Source: Bacillus kexueae (GTDB lineage: Bacteria > Bacillota > Bacilli > Bacillales > Aeribacillaceae). From it: a stretch of DNA of 64,000 nt. The stretch is taken from NCBI RefSeq assembly GCF_022809095.1, contig NZ_JALAZE010000002.1:434001-498000 (forward strand), read 5' to 3'. The position numbers were made by a program, and so were the translations under genes. Positions 8,682 to 16,506 of this stretch are shown here, one piece after another. Below the pieces are notes generated by a model. That model was not told where the DNA came from and did no database searches. It saw nothing but the letters and a program-made list of their open reading frames with translations. Positions within the stretch are counted from its first letter, which is position 1. The number at the start of each line of letters is the position of its first letter.

Positions 8682-9515
8682 ATGACAATTACGCAAATGA
8701 AAGACGATTCTGTAAAAACGATGGATAAAGGAAGTAATACTGTGGCGGAAAAAAAAGAAAAGAGCATTGTATACCAAACGAAAAACTTGAACTTATGGTA
8801 CGGGAATGATCAAGCATTAAAAAATATTGACCTAGATGTATATGAAAATGAAGTAACGGCCATTATCGGACCTTCAGGATGTGGTAAATCCACATATATT
8901 AAAACGTTAAACCGTATGGTTGAAATGGTACCAACTGTACGTACTTCAGGAGAAATCTTATACCGTGGTCGCAATATTTTTGATAAATCGTATCGTGTAG
9001 AAGAGCTACGCACTCAAGTTGGGATGGTATTCCAAAAACCAAATCCTTTTCCTAAGTCTATTTATGACAACATTGCTTACGGTCCGCGTATTCATGGAAT
9101 CCGCGATAAAAAAGTGCTTGATGAAATTGTAGAAAGAAGTTTACGTGGTGCTGCCATTTGGGATGAAGTAAAAGATCGATTAAACGAAAATGCATATGGA
9201 TTGTCTGGTGGTCAGCAGCAAAGACTATGTATTGCGCGTTGTCTTGCGATTGAACCAGATGTAATTCTAATGGATGAGCCAACTTCTGCATTAGATCCAA
9301 TTTCAACCTTAAAGGTAGAAGAACTTGTTCAAGAACTTAAGAAAAATTATAGTATCGTGATTGTAACACACAACATGCAACAAGCTGCTCGTATTTCAGA
9401 TAAAACAGCTTTCTTCTTAAGTGGAGAAGTAATTGAATACACAAATACAGATAAGTTATTCTCTAACCCTTCTGATAAGCGAACAGAGGATTACATCACT
9501 GGTCGATTTGGTTAA
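8682..9515 (+). CDS. pstB: Phosphate ABC transporter ATPase PstB
   Basis: ATP-binding subunit of 277 residues that powers PstCA. Walker A is GPSGCGKST (about residues 66-74), the signature is LSGGQQQR, Walker B is VILMDEP and the switch His is in VTHNM. AAGGAGG lies upstream of the ATG. The first 27 residues before [14 protein letters not shown] are charged and dispensable-looking. B. subtilis has two copies (pstBA and pstBB). Here there is one, followed by phoU. Confidence 0.96.
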   Translation: MTITQMKDDSVKTMDKGSNTVAEKKEKSIVYQTKNLNLWYGNDQALKNIDLDVYENEVTAIIGPSGCGKSTYIKTLNRMVEMVPTVRTSGEILYRGRNIFDKSYRVEELRTQVGMVFQKPNPFPKSIYDNIAYGPRIHGIRDKKVLDEIVERSLRGAAIWDEVKDRLNENAYGLSGGQQQRLCIARCLAIEPDVILMDEPTSALDPISTLKVEELVQELKKNYSIVIVTHNMQQAARISDKTAFFLSGEVIEYTNTDKLFSNPSDKRTEDYITGRFG

Positions 9516-9524
9516 GCCATTTTT

Positions 9525-9548
9525 AGTCGTGAGTTAATACTCACGACT
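9525..9548 (+). promoter_or_regulatory. pstB-phoU intercistronic stem-loop
   Basis: Perfect 10-bp inverted repeat AGTCGTGAGT-taat-ACTCACGACT with no T-run. It is followed by TCCCTATATG, much like the TTCCTATGCA behind the pstS-pstC hairpin. Confidence 0.65.
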
Positions 9549-9612
9549 TCCCTATATGTAGAAAAAACTGAAATTTATTAATGATTAGAAGATTTCGTAT
9601 GGAGGCGTAAGC

Positions 9613-10266
9613 ATGAGAGAAAAATTCCAGTATGACTTACAAGAACTACAATCAAAATTAAAAGAATTATCAAACCTTACTGTACAAGCACTAGATTTAT
9701 CACTTGAATGCTTGATAAATCAAAATATAGATGGAGCATTAAAAATTATTGATGATGACATCACTATAGATAAATTAGAAGAAGAGATTAATGACCTAGC
9801 TATTTTATTAATTGCAAAACAACAGCCAGTTGCAACGGATTTACGTCGAATAGTCACGACGATCAAAATTGCAGCGGACATTGAGCGAATCGCAGATTTT
9901 GCAGTAAATATTGCAAAATCAACCATTCGAATCGGAAATGAGCCTTTAATTAAGCCTATACAAACGATTAAAGAAATGCAAAAGCTAACGGTAGATATGT
10001 TGACCCTCTCTATCCAAGCCTTTATTGATGAAGACACAATGGCAGCTAAAAAGGTAGCAGACATGGATGATCGTGTTGATAGCTTATATGGTGAAGCTAT
10101 TCGTGATTTATTCAATTTGTTGCAAACTGATTCAAAATTTATTAACCAAGTGACACAATTAGCTTTTGTAGCACGTTATTTAGAGCGGGCTGGGGACCAT
10201 GCAACAAATATTTCAGAGAATATATTTTATCTTGTCAAAGGACGACATTATCACCTAAATAACTAA
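9613..10266 (+). CDS. phoU: Phosphate-specific transport regulator PhoU
   Basis: Cytoplasmic all-helical protein of 217 residues made of two three-helix PhoU repeats. Each carries the acidic E/D-xxxD metal-site pattern (EEEINDL and later DRVDSLYGE), and DLRRIVTTIKIAADIERIADFA and RYLERAGDHATNISE are clear family segments. In other bacteria PhoU restrains the Pst transporter and the PhoR/PhoP signal. The B. subtilis pst operon lacks it, so this follows the layout seen in other bacilli. A strong RBS (GGAGG) precedes the ATG. Confidence 0.94.
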   Translation: MREKFQYDLQELQSKLKELSNLTVQALDLSLECLINQNIDGALKIIDDDITIDKLEEEINDLAILLIAKQQPVATDLRRIVTTIKIAADIERIADFAVNIAKSTIRIGNEPLIKPIQTIKEMQKLTVDMLTLSIQAFIDEDTMAAKKVADMDDRVDSLYGEAIRDLFNLLQTDSKFINQVTQLAFVARYLERAGDHATNISENIFYLVKGRHYHLNN

Positions 10267-10267
10267 G

Positions 10268-10319
10268 AAAAAGGTGTAGTGAAAGTCGATGAATGATCAG
10301 ACTTTCACTACACCTTTTT
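10268..10319. terminator. Bidirectional terminator between phoU and yqzC
   Basis: A 20-bp perfect stem (10268-10287 with 10300-10319) is A-rich on one side and T-rich on the other, so it serves both convergent genes. The yqzC stop codon overlaps its end. Confidence 0.85.
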
Positions 10320-10839
10320 AGCGAGTAATCGCTTCTGCTAATTGGTAGAAACTCATATCTGTTTTGACTTCGAATGTTCCAATTTGTACGCGCGTATGAT
10401 ATTCATGCTCTATTAAGTACTTGCTAAATTCTGAAGCGGAGTCAACGACACCAGCAGACTCAAAGAGTTTGGCAACATCACTAGTAGCCATACCTTCCTT
10501 AATAGTAATAGAAACGGTCTTAACTTCTTGAGCCTCTTCTTCCTTTAACTCTTCCTTTTGTTCTTGAGGTTCTTCTTTGTTTTGATCGTCATTCTTTTGC
10601 TCTGTTTGTCCAGATTCATTACTATTTTGTATACTTGTTAACTGTTCGTATTCTGATTTTGAAATCGCCACTTGTTCATTTTGGTCAAGGAATTTCACGA
10701 TATCAGCTTCAGTTACGGAAGCAATTTCTTGTGTATTATCGTTTGCTGTATGATAGCCCCCTAAATAAAATGTAAGAGCCAATATACTTGTAGCAGTAAT
10801 CATACCCGCTGCAAACGCTTGAAGAATTCGTTTGTTCAT
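10318..10839 (-). CDS. yqzC: YqzC-like membrane-anchored protein with MltG-type N-terminal fold
   Basis: 173 residues: a single N-terminal membrane segment (about 8-27), a long Glu/Gln/Lys-rich linker (about 70-105), then a globular end. That end (VSITIKEGMATSDVAKLF, then ASEFSKYL and IGTFEVKTDMSFYQLAEAI) resembles the LysM-like N-terminal subdomain of the lytic transglycosylase MltG/YceG. The catalytic transglycosylase domain is absent, so an enzymatic role is unlikely. A peptidoglycan-binding or regulatory role is an inference. Its ATG overlaps the yqzD stop by 4 bp. The gene order matches yqzD-yqzC in B. subtilis. Confidence 0.7.
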   Translation of the reverse strand: MNKRILQAFAAGMITATSILALTFYLGGYHTANDNTQEIASVTEADIVKFLDQNEQVAISKSEYEQLTSIQNSNESGQTEQKNDDQNKEEPQEQKEELKEEEAQEVKTVSITIKEGMATSDVAKLFESAGVVDSASEFSKYLIEHEYHTRVQIGTFEVKTDMSFYQLAEAITR

Positions 10840-11198
10840 GATAATTCCCTCTTGTTCTGTTCAATGATAAATGTTACTTCTTCTGTTGTGGCGTTCTCAG
10901 ATTTTGCAATATCGCTTATTGACATTCCTTGCTCGTATTTCGTTAAAATTTGCTTTTTCGTGTAATAATCAAAATGAAGTACAGGTTGAGTGTTTTGACT
11001 GAATTGACTTGTTTCACTTTGAAGCAACTCTTCTTCAAAAACACGCATTTTTTTCTTCATTTTATAAATCTCTTGCATAGCAGAAATCGATAGTTGTTCC
11101 ACTTCTTGTTCTAATTCTTTGTAGTGGTCGCGTTGTGAAAAAGAAAGCCCTAATAATGCAATACTTAATACAAATAGCGCGATAATAACATAGCCCAT
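10836..11198 (-). CDS. yqzD: YqzD-like membrane/coiled-coil protein
   Basis: 120 residues with one N-terminal membrane segment (about 3-19), a charged coiled-coil (about 24-60) and a C-terminal helix-turn-helix-like part (ILTKYEQGMSISDIAKSENATTEEVTFII) that resembles small DNA-binding folds. Function is unknown. RBS GAAGGTGAGAAA precedes the ATG. Translational coupling with yqzC suggests the two act together at the membrane. Confidence 0.65.
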   Translation of the reverse strand: MGYVIIALFVLSIALLGLSFSQRDHYKELEQEVEQLSISAMQEIYKMKKKMRVFEEELLQSETSQFSQNTQPVLHFDYYTKKQILTKYEQGMSISDIAKSENATTEEVTFIIEQNKRELS

Positions 11199-11743
11199 TT
11201 TCTCACCTTCTTGTTGATTTTCCCTTTACATTTATAACACAAATATGTTTAAAACGAAACTGGAATTGGAGTGAATGTAGAATTTTGTCAATAAAACACC
11301 ATCTTTTATCCGTTTTTCTTTTCATATAAGAATGATACAATGATTTAAAATGCATCATATGTAAATTTCTCCAATATCCTATGGTCACATTAACGTAATG
11401 AAATTGAACACAACAGATGAAAGAAGTACCATCCATAACATTCGTTACGTCTTCCTTTTTTCAGAGGGTATATTAATTTTTTTATTTCTATTATTTTCCC
11501 CTACAATTTCAATTCAATCCCATATTCATCATAGAAGTAACGTTCCTCTTGCTCCGTTGAATTGATAAAACATCCATATTATAAGCGATATATTAGGAGA
11601 GTCTTTTTCGTTTTGCTTTAGAATAGATTATGTATGAATATCATGATTTTCATTGTGAAAGCGTGCATTCGTAAAAATCTCGATATATGAAAATATTACT
11701 TTTACCTATAAACACCTTTAACGAAAGAGAGGTGGTGTGGATC
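11199..11743. other. Intergenic region, divergent promoters expected
   Basis: AT-rich gap between divergent yqzD and the nucleotidyltransferase gene. It must hold promoters for both. I see no RNA gene or repeat in it. A 77-codon open frame on the - strand lacks supporting features and was not called. Confidence 0.3.
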
Positions 11744-14083
11744 TTGAAGGCGATAATTTTGGCTGGTGGAAAGGGAGAAAGGTTAATGCCGCTTACTTCT
11801 CACATTCCGAAACCGATGGTTCCAATTTTAAACAAACCTCTTTTGGAATACATTATCCAATGGTTAAAGAAACAAGGGATTGAAGAGATCATCTTGACTG
11901 TGAATTATTTGAAGGATGTGATTAAACGGCATTTTCAGTCAGGTGAGGCTTTTGGGGTTAATATTCGATATATTGAAGAGTCCTATCCACTTGGAACCGC
12001 TGGAGGGGTTAAATTAGCTCAGCCGTTTATAGATGACACATTTCTTGTCATTAGTGGGGATGCCTTTACAGATATAAATCTTTTAAAAGCAAAGGAGTTT
12101 CATAAAAAACATGGTCAAATCTGCACAGTCGTTACAAAGTCAGTGGAGATGCCTATCGACTATGGACTTGTTATAGGGGACCCTTCATCAAACGAGATAA
12201 AGGATATGATTGAAAAACCAAACTGGAATGAAGTGTGTACAAATTTAGTCAACACAGGAATTTACATTTTACAACCGAACATTTTTCATTATATGAAAGA
12301 CGGGATAGAGTTGGATTTTAGTCGAGATGTTTTCCCTAACTTATTAAAGAAAAATCATACGATGTATTATTTTGAAACGAGTGATTATTGGTCTGACATT
12401 GGGAATTTGATTCAATATAGGCAAGCACAATTTGACTTGCTATCACGTAAAATTAATCTTCCAATTGAAGCAAATGAAATAAAAGATGGAGTTTGGTTGG
12501 AGGATGGTGTGGTTGTAAACCGAAAAGCTCAGTTATCACCTCCAATATATATCGGAAGGAACTCGTACATCGGCGAAAATTCATATGTGGGAGAGTTTAC
12601 AGTCATTGGGCGTTATTCACATATTCAAGAAGGGTGTTGCATAGATCATTCAATACTTTGGCAAAATCTTACCATGCTGAATCATGTTCAAATGACTGGA
12701 GCAACAGTAGCTTCGAAATGTGTTATTGAGGAAAATGCAGTCGTGTTTGATGGAGCAGTGTTAGGTGATGGTGTTCATGTGAAGAAAGAATCACGAATAG
12801 GGGAAAATGTATATATTTGGCCAGATAAAAAAATTCCGCCATATTCGTATGAGAAAGAGCATGTAAAATGGTCAAGGTCAAAGCCTAATCCTTTATTCAT
12901 GGAACGAGGAGTAGAAGGGGTGACGAACAGGGAATTCACTCCAGAGTTTGCAACCAAATTAGCTTTAGCATTTGGGAGTACTATCGCTGAACACTCATTT
13001 GTCTTGTTAGGACATAACGGCCACCCTTTTGCTAAAATTCTGACAGAAATTATGAATCAATCGCTATTATCTGTTGGAATTCAAACGATGACTTGTAATG
13101 AATCGTTATCTTCACCTATTTTTAGGTACGCCTGTCGAAAAGAAAGTGTTTCCTATGGGCTTTTTATTCAAACAGATCGTAGTGGAAAAGTGTCTAATGT
13201 CGAGTTTTTAGCAAGTAATGGGGCTCCCATTGATTCTAAGCTAGAAAGAGATATTGAAAGGTCGTTTATGTTTCTAAACTTTCGTCGTACGAGTGGTAAT
13301 CGTACAGGATATGAATGGAAAAACATGTCGGTTATTAATGATTATTTCCATGAGTTATTACATTTATATAAAATGCCCCTTCACTCAAATTATCATTTCG
13401 GGGTCGTAAATGAGACGACGGTTCATCCATTTTCCTTTTTTGAGAAAAGTCTCCCTTGTGATATAACCTCTTTCTCGCAATTGGACACGAAGGAGCAGTT
13501 CTCGGAGCAGATTCGTGTAGAAAATTTGGATGGAGGATTTTGGTTTGAACCAAATGGAGAAAAAGTATTTGTCTTTGATCAAAATGGTTACATGTTGGAA
13601 GAGTCGAAGATGGAAGGGGTATTATTGTACTTAGCCTCCAGTAGTCCGTTTAAAGAGAAAATCTTTATTTCTCCCATCCATGATCGAAAAAAAGAATTGA
13701 GAGCGTTAAAATCTCCTTACTCATTACAATATGATGCTTTTTATTTCTTTGTTTCTTTTATTCATTTATTCCTGAATAAAAAAGAAGATCTCTCGTACTA
13801 TCATTCTCTAAATCCAACAATGCATTTAATGTATGAAGAAGTATCGTGCCATTGGTTGAAACGGGGAGAAATTATGAGGATGATATTAGAAGAATGTGAT
13901 GGAGAATTGGATTCAGAGTTAAATGGTGTCAGAATTCAACATGATTCCTCAAGTTGGACATTTATTATTCCTCATTCAGATAAACCGGTTATAACCGTTT
14001 TTACTAAAGCAAAAAACGCTCAAATGGCGAAGGATAAAACCGATTATTATATGAATAAGATTGTTCATTATCAAAAATCATAA
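11744..14083 (+). CDS. NDP-sugar pyrophosphorylase fused to a degenerate phosphomannomutase domain
   Basis: 779 residues. Part 1 (about 1-235) is a nucleotidyltransferase with LAGGKGERLMPLT, KPMVPILNKP, the GDAFTD metal site and EKPN. Part 2 (about 250-365) is a left-handed beta-helix of hexapeptide repeats. Part 3 (about 380 to the end) has a phosphoglucomutase/phosphomannomutase fold beginning GVEGVTNREFTPEFATKLALAFG. In part 3 the catalytic serine loop (usually TASHNP or RTSHN) reads QTDRSG and the metal loop (usually DxDGDR) reads EPNGEK, so mutase activity looks lost. The TTG at 11744 has GAGAGGTGG upstream; an ATG at 11687 has none. Fusions of this kind occur in other bacilli. Likely product: an NDP-hexose for surface polysaccharide. 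Confidence 0.8.
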   Translation: MKAIILAGGKGERLMPLTSHIPKPMVPILNKPLLEYIIQWLKKQGIEEIILTVNYLKDVIKRHFQSGEAFGVNIRYIEESYPLGTAGGVKLAQPFIDDTFLVISGDAFTDINLLKAKEFHKKHGQICTVVTKSVEMPIDYGLVIGDPSSNEIKDMIEKPNWNEVCTNLVNTGIYILQPNIFHYMKDGIELDFSRDVFPNLLKKNHTMYYFETSDYWSDIGNLIQYRQAQFDLLSRKINLPIEANEIKDGVWLEDGVVVNRKAQLSPPIYIGRNSYIGENSYVGEFTVIGRYSHIQEGCCIDHSILWQNLTMLNHVQMTGATVASKCVIEENAVVFDGAVLGDGVHVKKESRIGENVYIWPDKKIPPYSYEKEHVKWSRSKPNPLFMERGVEGVTNREFTPEFATKLALAFGSTIAEHSFVLLGHNGHPFAKILTEIMNQSLLSVGIQTMTCNESLSSPIFRYACRKESVSYGLFIQTDRSGKVSNVEFLASNGAPIDSKLERDIERSFMFLNFRRTSGNRTGYEWKNMSVINDYFHELLHLYKMPLHSNYHFGVVNETTVHPFSFFEKSLPCDITSFSQLDTKEQFSEQIRVENLDGGFWFEPNGEKVFVFDQNGYMLEESKMEGVLLYLASSSPFKEKIFISPIHDRKKELRALKSPYSLQYDAFYFFVSFIHLFLNKKEDLSYYHSLNPTMHLMYEEVSCHWLKRGEIMRMILEECDGELDSELNGVRIQHDSSSWTFIIPHSDKPVITVFTKAKNAQMAKDKTDYYMNKIVHYQKS

Positions 14084-14111
14084 ATAAAATGTAGATTTTA
14101 GTTGAGAAAAA

Positions 14112-14120
14112 TGCTATGAT
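14112..14120 (+). promoter_or_regulatory. Extended -10 promoter of rpmG
   Basis: TGCTATGAT fits TGnTATAAT with one mismatch, 40 nt before the rpmG start. No clear -35 is seen. Confidence 0.5.
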
Positions 14121-14159
14121 AGTAAAGTCTGATTTAAATTAGTATTTGGAGGGAAAATC

Positions 14160-14309
14160 ATGCGCGTAAATATTACACTTGCTTGCACTGAATGTGGTGA
14201 GCGTAACTATATCTCAACTAAAAACAAGCGTACAAACACTGAGCGTGTTGAATTCAAAAAGTACTGCCCAAGAGACAAAAAGCATACGTTACACCGTGAA
14301 ACTAAGTAA
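14160..14309 (+). CDS. rpmG: 50S ribosomal protein L33, partial zinc-ribbon form
   Basis: 49-codon gene too short for the supplied list. The product starts [17 protein letters not shown] and ends [10 protein letters not shown], diagnostic of L33. RBS TGGAGGG lies just upstream of the ATG. L33 paralogs come as C+ (two CxxC pairs, zinc-binding) and C- (no Cys). This one has C9 and C12 but only one Cys in the second pair (CPRD), so it is intermediate. Asp may serve as the fourth ligand, or zinc binding may be weak. Confidence 0.95.
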   Translation: MRVNITLACTECGERNYISTKNKRTNTERVEFKKYCPRDKKHTLHRETK

Positions 14310-14341
14310 GCAGTAGGAAATGCATTTCCTGCTGTTTTTTT
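14310..14341 (+). terminator. rpmG terminator
   Basis: GCAGTAGGAAA-tgca-TTTCCTGCTG followed by TTTTTTT. Repeat R2 begins directly behind it. Confidence 0.85.
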
Positions 14342-14344
14342 ATT

Positions 14345-14510
14345 GTTACAGAAAGTTTAAGTTCAATAAAGTGTTAAAGTATTCTCTTTACAGTTTTTTA
14401 GGTGTCTAGCTCCAAGCGCCATCAGCTCGGGTCGCTTCGGCCCTGCTGTGGCGACGGAAGCCTCCTCTCAGGTCCTCCAGCGCCCTTCGCCTAAGGACTT
14501 GCGCTTTCCT
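14345..14510 (+). repeat. Terminator-linked repeat, copy R2 (short form)
   Basis: AT-rich lead from GTTACAG, T-tract, then the GC-rich core with both hairpin arms. It ends at TTGCGCTTTCC, one GCGCTT unit shorter than R1, and lacks the 3' module. Confidence 0.85.
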
Positions 14511-14790
14511 TATTTTGAAACCTGTTTTGTTTAGAATATTACTTTTGAAAGCATTGTAATGCATGGAGACCTGTCGAGTCTCTGCTCCTAGCGGCTAGTG
14601 AACAAGTCTTTCCCTCCCCTACGATAATTCGATATCTGCTCGTATTCCTCTCAGCAGCTCCTTTATCTCAGTGCAGGAGATACTCCCGTACGTACGCCTC
14701 TGGATAGTCGCCCCCACTTTTCTAACACCGTGAAGGGGTCGTTAGAATGTCGCTTGTTTTAGTCGTCCTTGGCCTGTGTTACGATAGTAT
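14511..14790. other. Unexplained GC-rich intergenic stretch
   Basis: Richer in GC than its surroundings, with short palindromes such as GAGACCTGTCGAGTCTC (about 14567-14583) and TCTAACACC-gtgaa-GGGGTCGTTAGA near 14720. There is no convincing reading frame. It could be another decayed repeat or a structured RNA; I cannot decide which. Confidence 0.3.
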
Positions 14791-14804
14791 AGGGGGGATT
14801 TTTG

Positions 14805-15371
14805 ATGAATAAAGCTGAACAAAGAGCGGAGATGAAGAACCGATTAAACGAAATAACCTCAAATACATACAAACAATGGTCGAGAAAGATTTTTGAAAAC
14901 CTCGTTACTAGTGATGTGTGGAAAAACGCATGTGTGATTGCTATTACCATTGCAAGAGGACGGGAAGTCAATACTCGGCCAATCATTGAGCATGCTTGGA
15001 AGCACGGGAAGAGAGTTGTTGTACCTAAATGTCACCCTAAACAAAGGGAGATGGAGTTTCGTTTTATTGAATCGTTTCACGATTTAGAGGTTGTTTATTA
15101 CGGAATTGAAGAGCCAATTGTTGATAAGACAACATATTGCCCGAAAACTGATATCGATTTAATGGTCGTACCTGGAATTGCTTTTCATTCAAGCGGGTAC
15201 CGAATTGGATATGGTGGTGGATATTATGACCGGTACCTTCAAGACTTTTCGGAAAAGAAAATATCACTTGCATTTCATATTCAAATGATACCTCATATGA
15301 CTTGGGAAGAGCATGATATACCAGTGGAAGCCATCGTGACAGATAAAGGTTGGATACATTGTGGAAATTAA
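14805..15371 (+). CDS. yqgN: 5-formyltetrahydrofolate cyclo-ligase
   Basis: 188 residues of the 5-FTHF cyclo-ligase family, which converts 5-formyl-THF to 5,10-methenyl-THF using ATP. The C-terminal block VPGIAFHSSGYRIGYGGGYYDRYL is the family fingerprint and binds the nucleotide and folate. AGGGGGG at 14791-14797 sets the ATG at 14805 rather than the TTG one codon earlier. The next gene starts inside its last codons. Confidence 0.93.
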   Translation: MNKAEQRAEMKNRLNEITSNTYKQWSRKIFENLVTSDVWKNACVIAITIARGREVNTRPIIEHAWKHGKRVVVPKCHPKQREMEFRFIESFHDLEVVYYGIEEPIVDKTTYCPKTDIDLMVVPGIAFHSSGYRIGYGGGYYDRYLQDFSEKKISLAFHIQMIPHMTWEEHDIPVEAIVTDKGWIHCGN

Positions 15372-16143
15372 TGAATTAATAATTTGTACAAACATCATTG
15401 TTTTTTCTTTTTTTGCCGTTCGAATGAATTTACTAACTGCAATGGGAGCATTGACAGCTTCTATTATTGGGTTACTCATCTTTTTTTCGTTCGGGATAAG
15501 CGGCATTGGTTTATTGGGTATATTTTTCATCACATCTAGTTTGCTAAGCTTAGTGAAAAATGATCGAAAGAGAAAAGCGGAAGATGTAGCAGCAAAAAAT
15601 CATAAAAGAGACGTGGTTCAAGTACTAGCTAATGGTGGAGTACCAATGCTAGTAGCTTTGCTACCGCTTTTGAATATAAGTGTAGATAAATCTATACTTC
15701 TATTGGCTATTTCTCTCGCGAGTGCAAATGCTGATACGTGGGCTTCTGAAATTGGGACCTTAAGTAAGCGGAAGCCTCGCTTACTATTGAATTTTCGACA
15801 AGTAGAGACAGGAAAGTCGGGTGCAGTATCGCTTTTAGGGACACTTGGAGCAATTGGTGGGTCGTTTCTCATTGGAATCTCAACGTTTATTTTCTTTTCT
15901 GTTTCTTTTTACGAAGTTATCTTCATTACGATTGTTGGGTTTATTGGTCATGTAGTTGACAGTTTCCTTGGAGCGACCATACAACTAACATACCAGTGTC
16001 CAATTTGTCATAAGGAGACAGAAAAAGAGGAGCACTGTGGTCAACAAACGGTTTATAAAAAAGGAGTACGTCTTTTTACAAACGATATGGTTAATATTTT
16101 CTCCATCGTATTTGTCACAGTACTATCTTATTTCCTTTTGTAA
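15361..16143 (+). CDS. DUF92 family integral membrane protein
   Basis: 260 residues and about six membrane segments. Conserved DUF92 marks include LANGGVPMLVALLPLL, SASANADTWASEIG-like ASANADTWASEIGTLSKRKPRLL and GFIGHVVDSFLGATIQLTYQC, the last followed by a CxxC/HCG cluster. Plant VTE6 of this family is a phytyl-phosphate kinase, so an isoprenoid phosphokinase role is possible but unproven here. Its GTG overlaps the cyclo-ligase stop by 11 bp, which implies translational coupling. Confidence 0.75.
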   Translation: MEINELIICTNIIVFSFFAVRMNLLTAMGALTASIIGLLIFFSFGISGIGLLGIFFITSSLLSLVKNDRKRKAEDVAAKNHKRDVVQVLANGGVPMLVALLPLLNISVDKSILLLAISLASANADTWASEIGTLSKRKPRLLLNFRQVETGKSGAVSLLGTLGAIGGSFLIGISTFIFFSVSFYEVIFITIVGFIGHVVDSFLGATIQLTYQCPICHKETEKEEHCGQQTVYKKGVRLFTNDMVNIFSIVFVTVLSYFLL

Positions 16144-16197
16144 AATCATAGGATAAATTCATCTCTTTTACAAAAGATAGTGGTAGGAGGGATGAAG

Positions 16198-16374
16198 ATG
16201 AAACGAATATTATTACTAATTATTGGTGTGTTAATGGTTGTGCAATACCGCTATCGAATATTGAATGCCTTATTGGGAAGAAAAATGATCCGTCAGTTTT
16301 TTATTAGTATAGCGATCAAACTCCCGTTTTTGAAGGATCGATTTATGTCCAATGCATTCCGCTTTCAAACATAG
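16198..16374 (+). CDS. yqgO: Small YqgO-like membrane protein
   Basis: 58 residues: one hydrophobic segment (about 4-16) followed by a basic amphipathic tail. Function is unknown. TAGGAGGG places the start at ATG 16198, 7 nt downstream; the in-frame ATG at 16192 is too close to the RBS. The position just before the rhomboid gene matches yqgO in B. subtilis. Confidence 0.65.
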   Translation: MKRILLLIIGVLMVVQYRYRILNALLGRKMIRQFFISIAIKLPFLKDRFMSNAFRFQT

Positions 16375-16506
16375 GCTACTCAAAACGAGTTAGCCTATTT
16401 TTTATCGGAAGCAGTATATTTCATTAATGATTGGACAAATCACTTTCGTTTTCATTCATTGTTTACCTTGATATAATAGTAAAAAACGTTTCGGAGAGAT
16501 GAATTC

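Noticed and set aside
11203-11436. 77-codon open frame on the - strand in the 11.2-11.7 kb gap
   Set aside because: No RBS and no recognisable protein features; it would overlap the yqzD promoter region.
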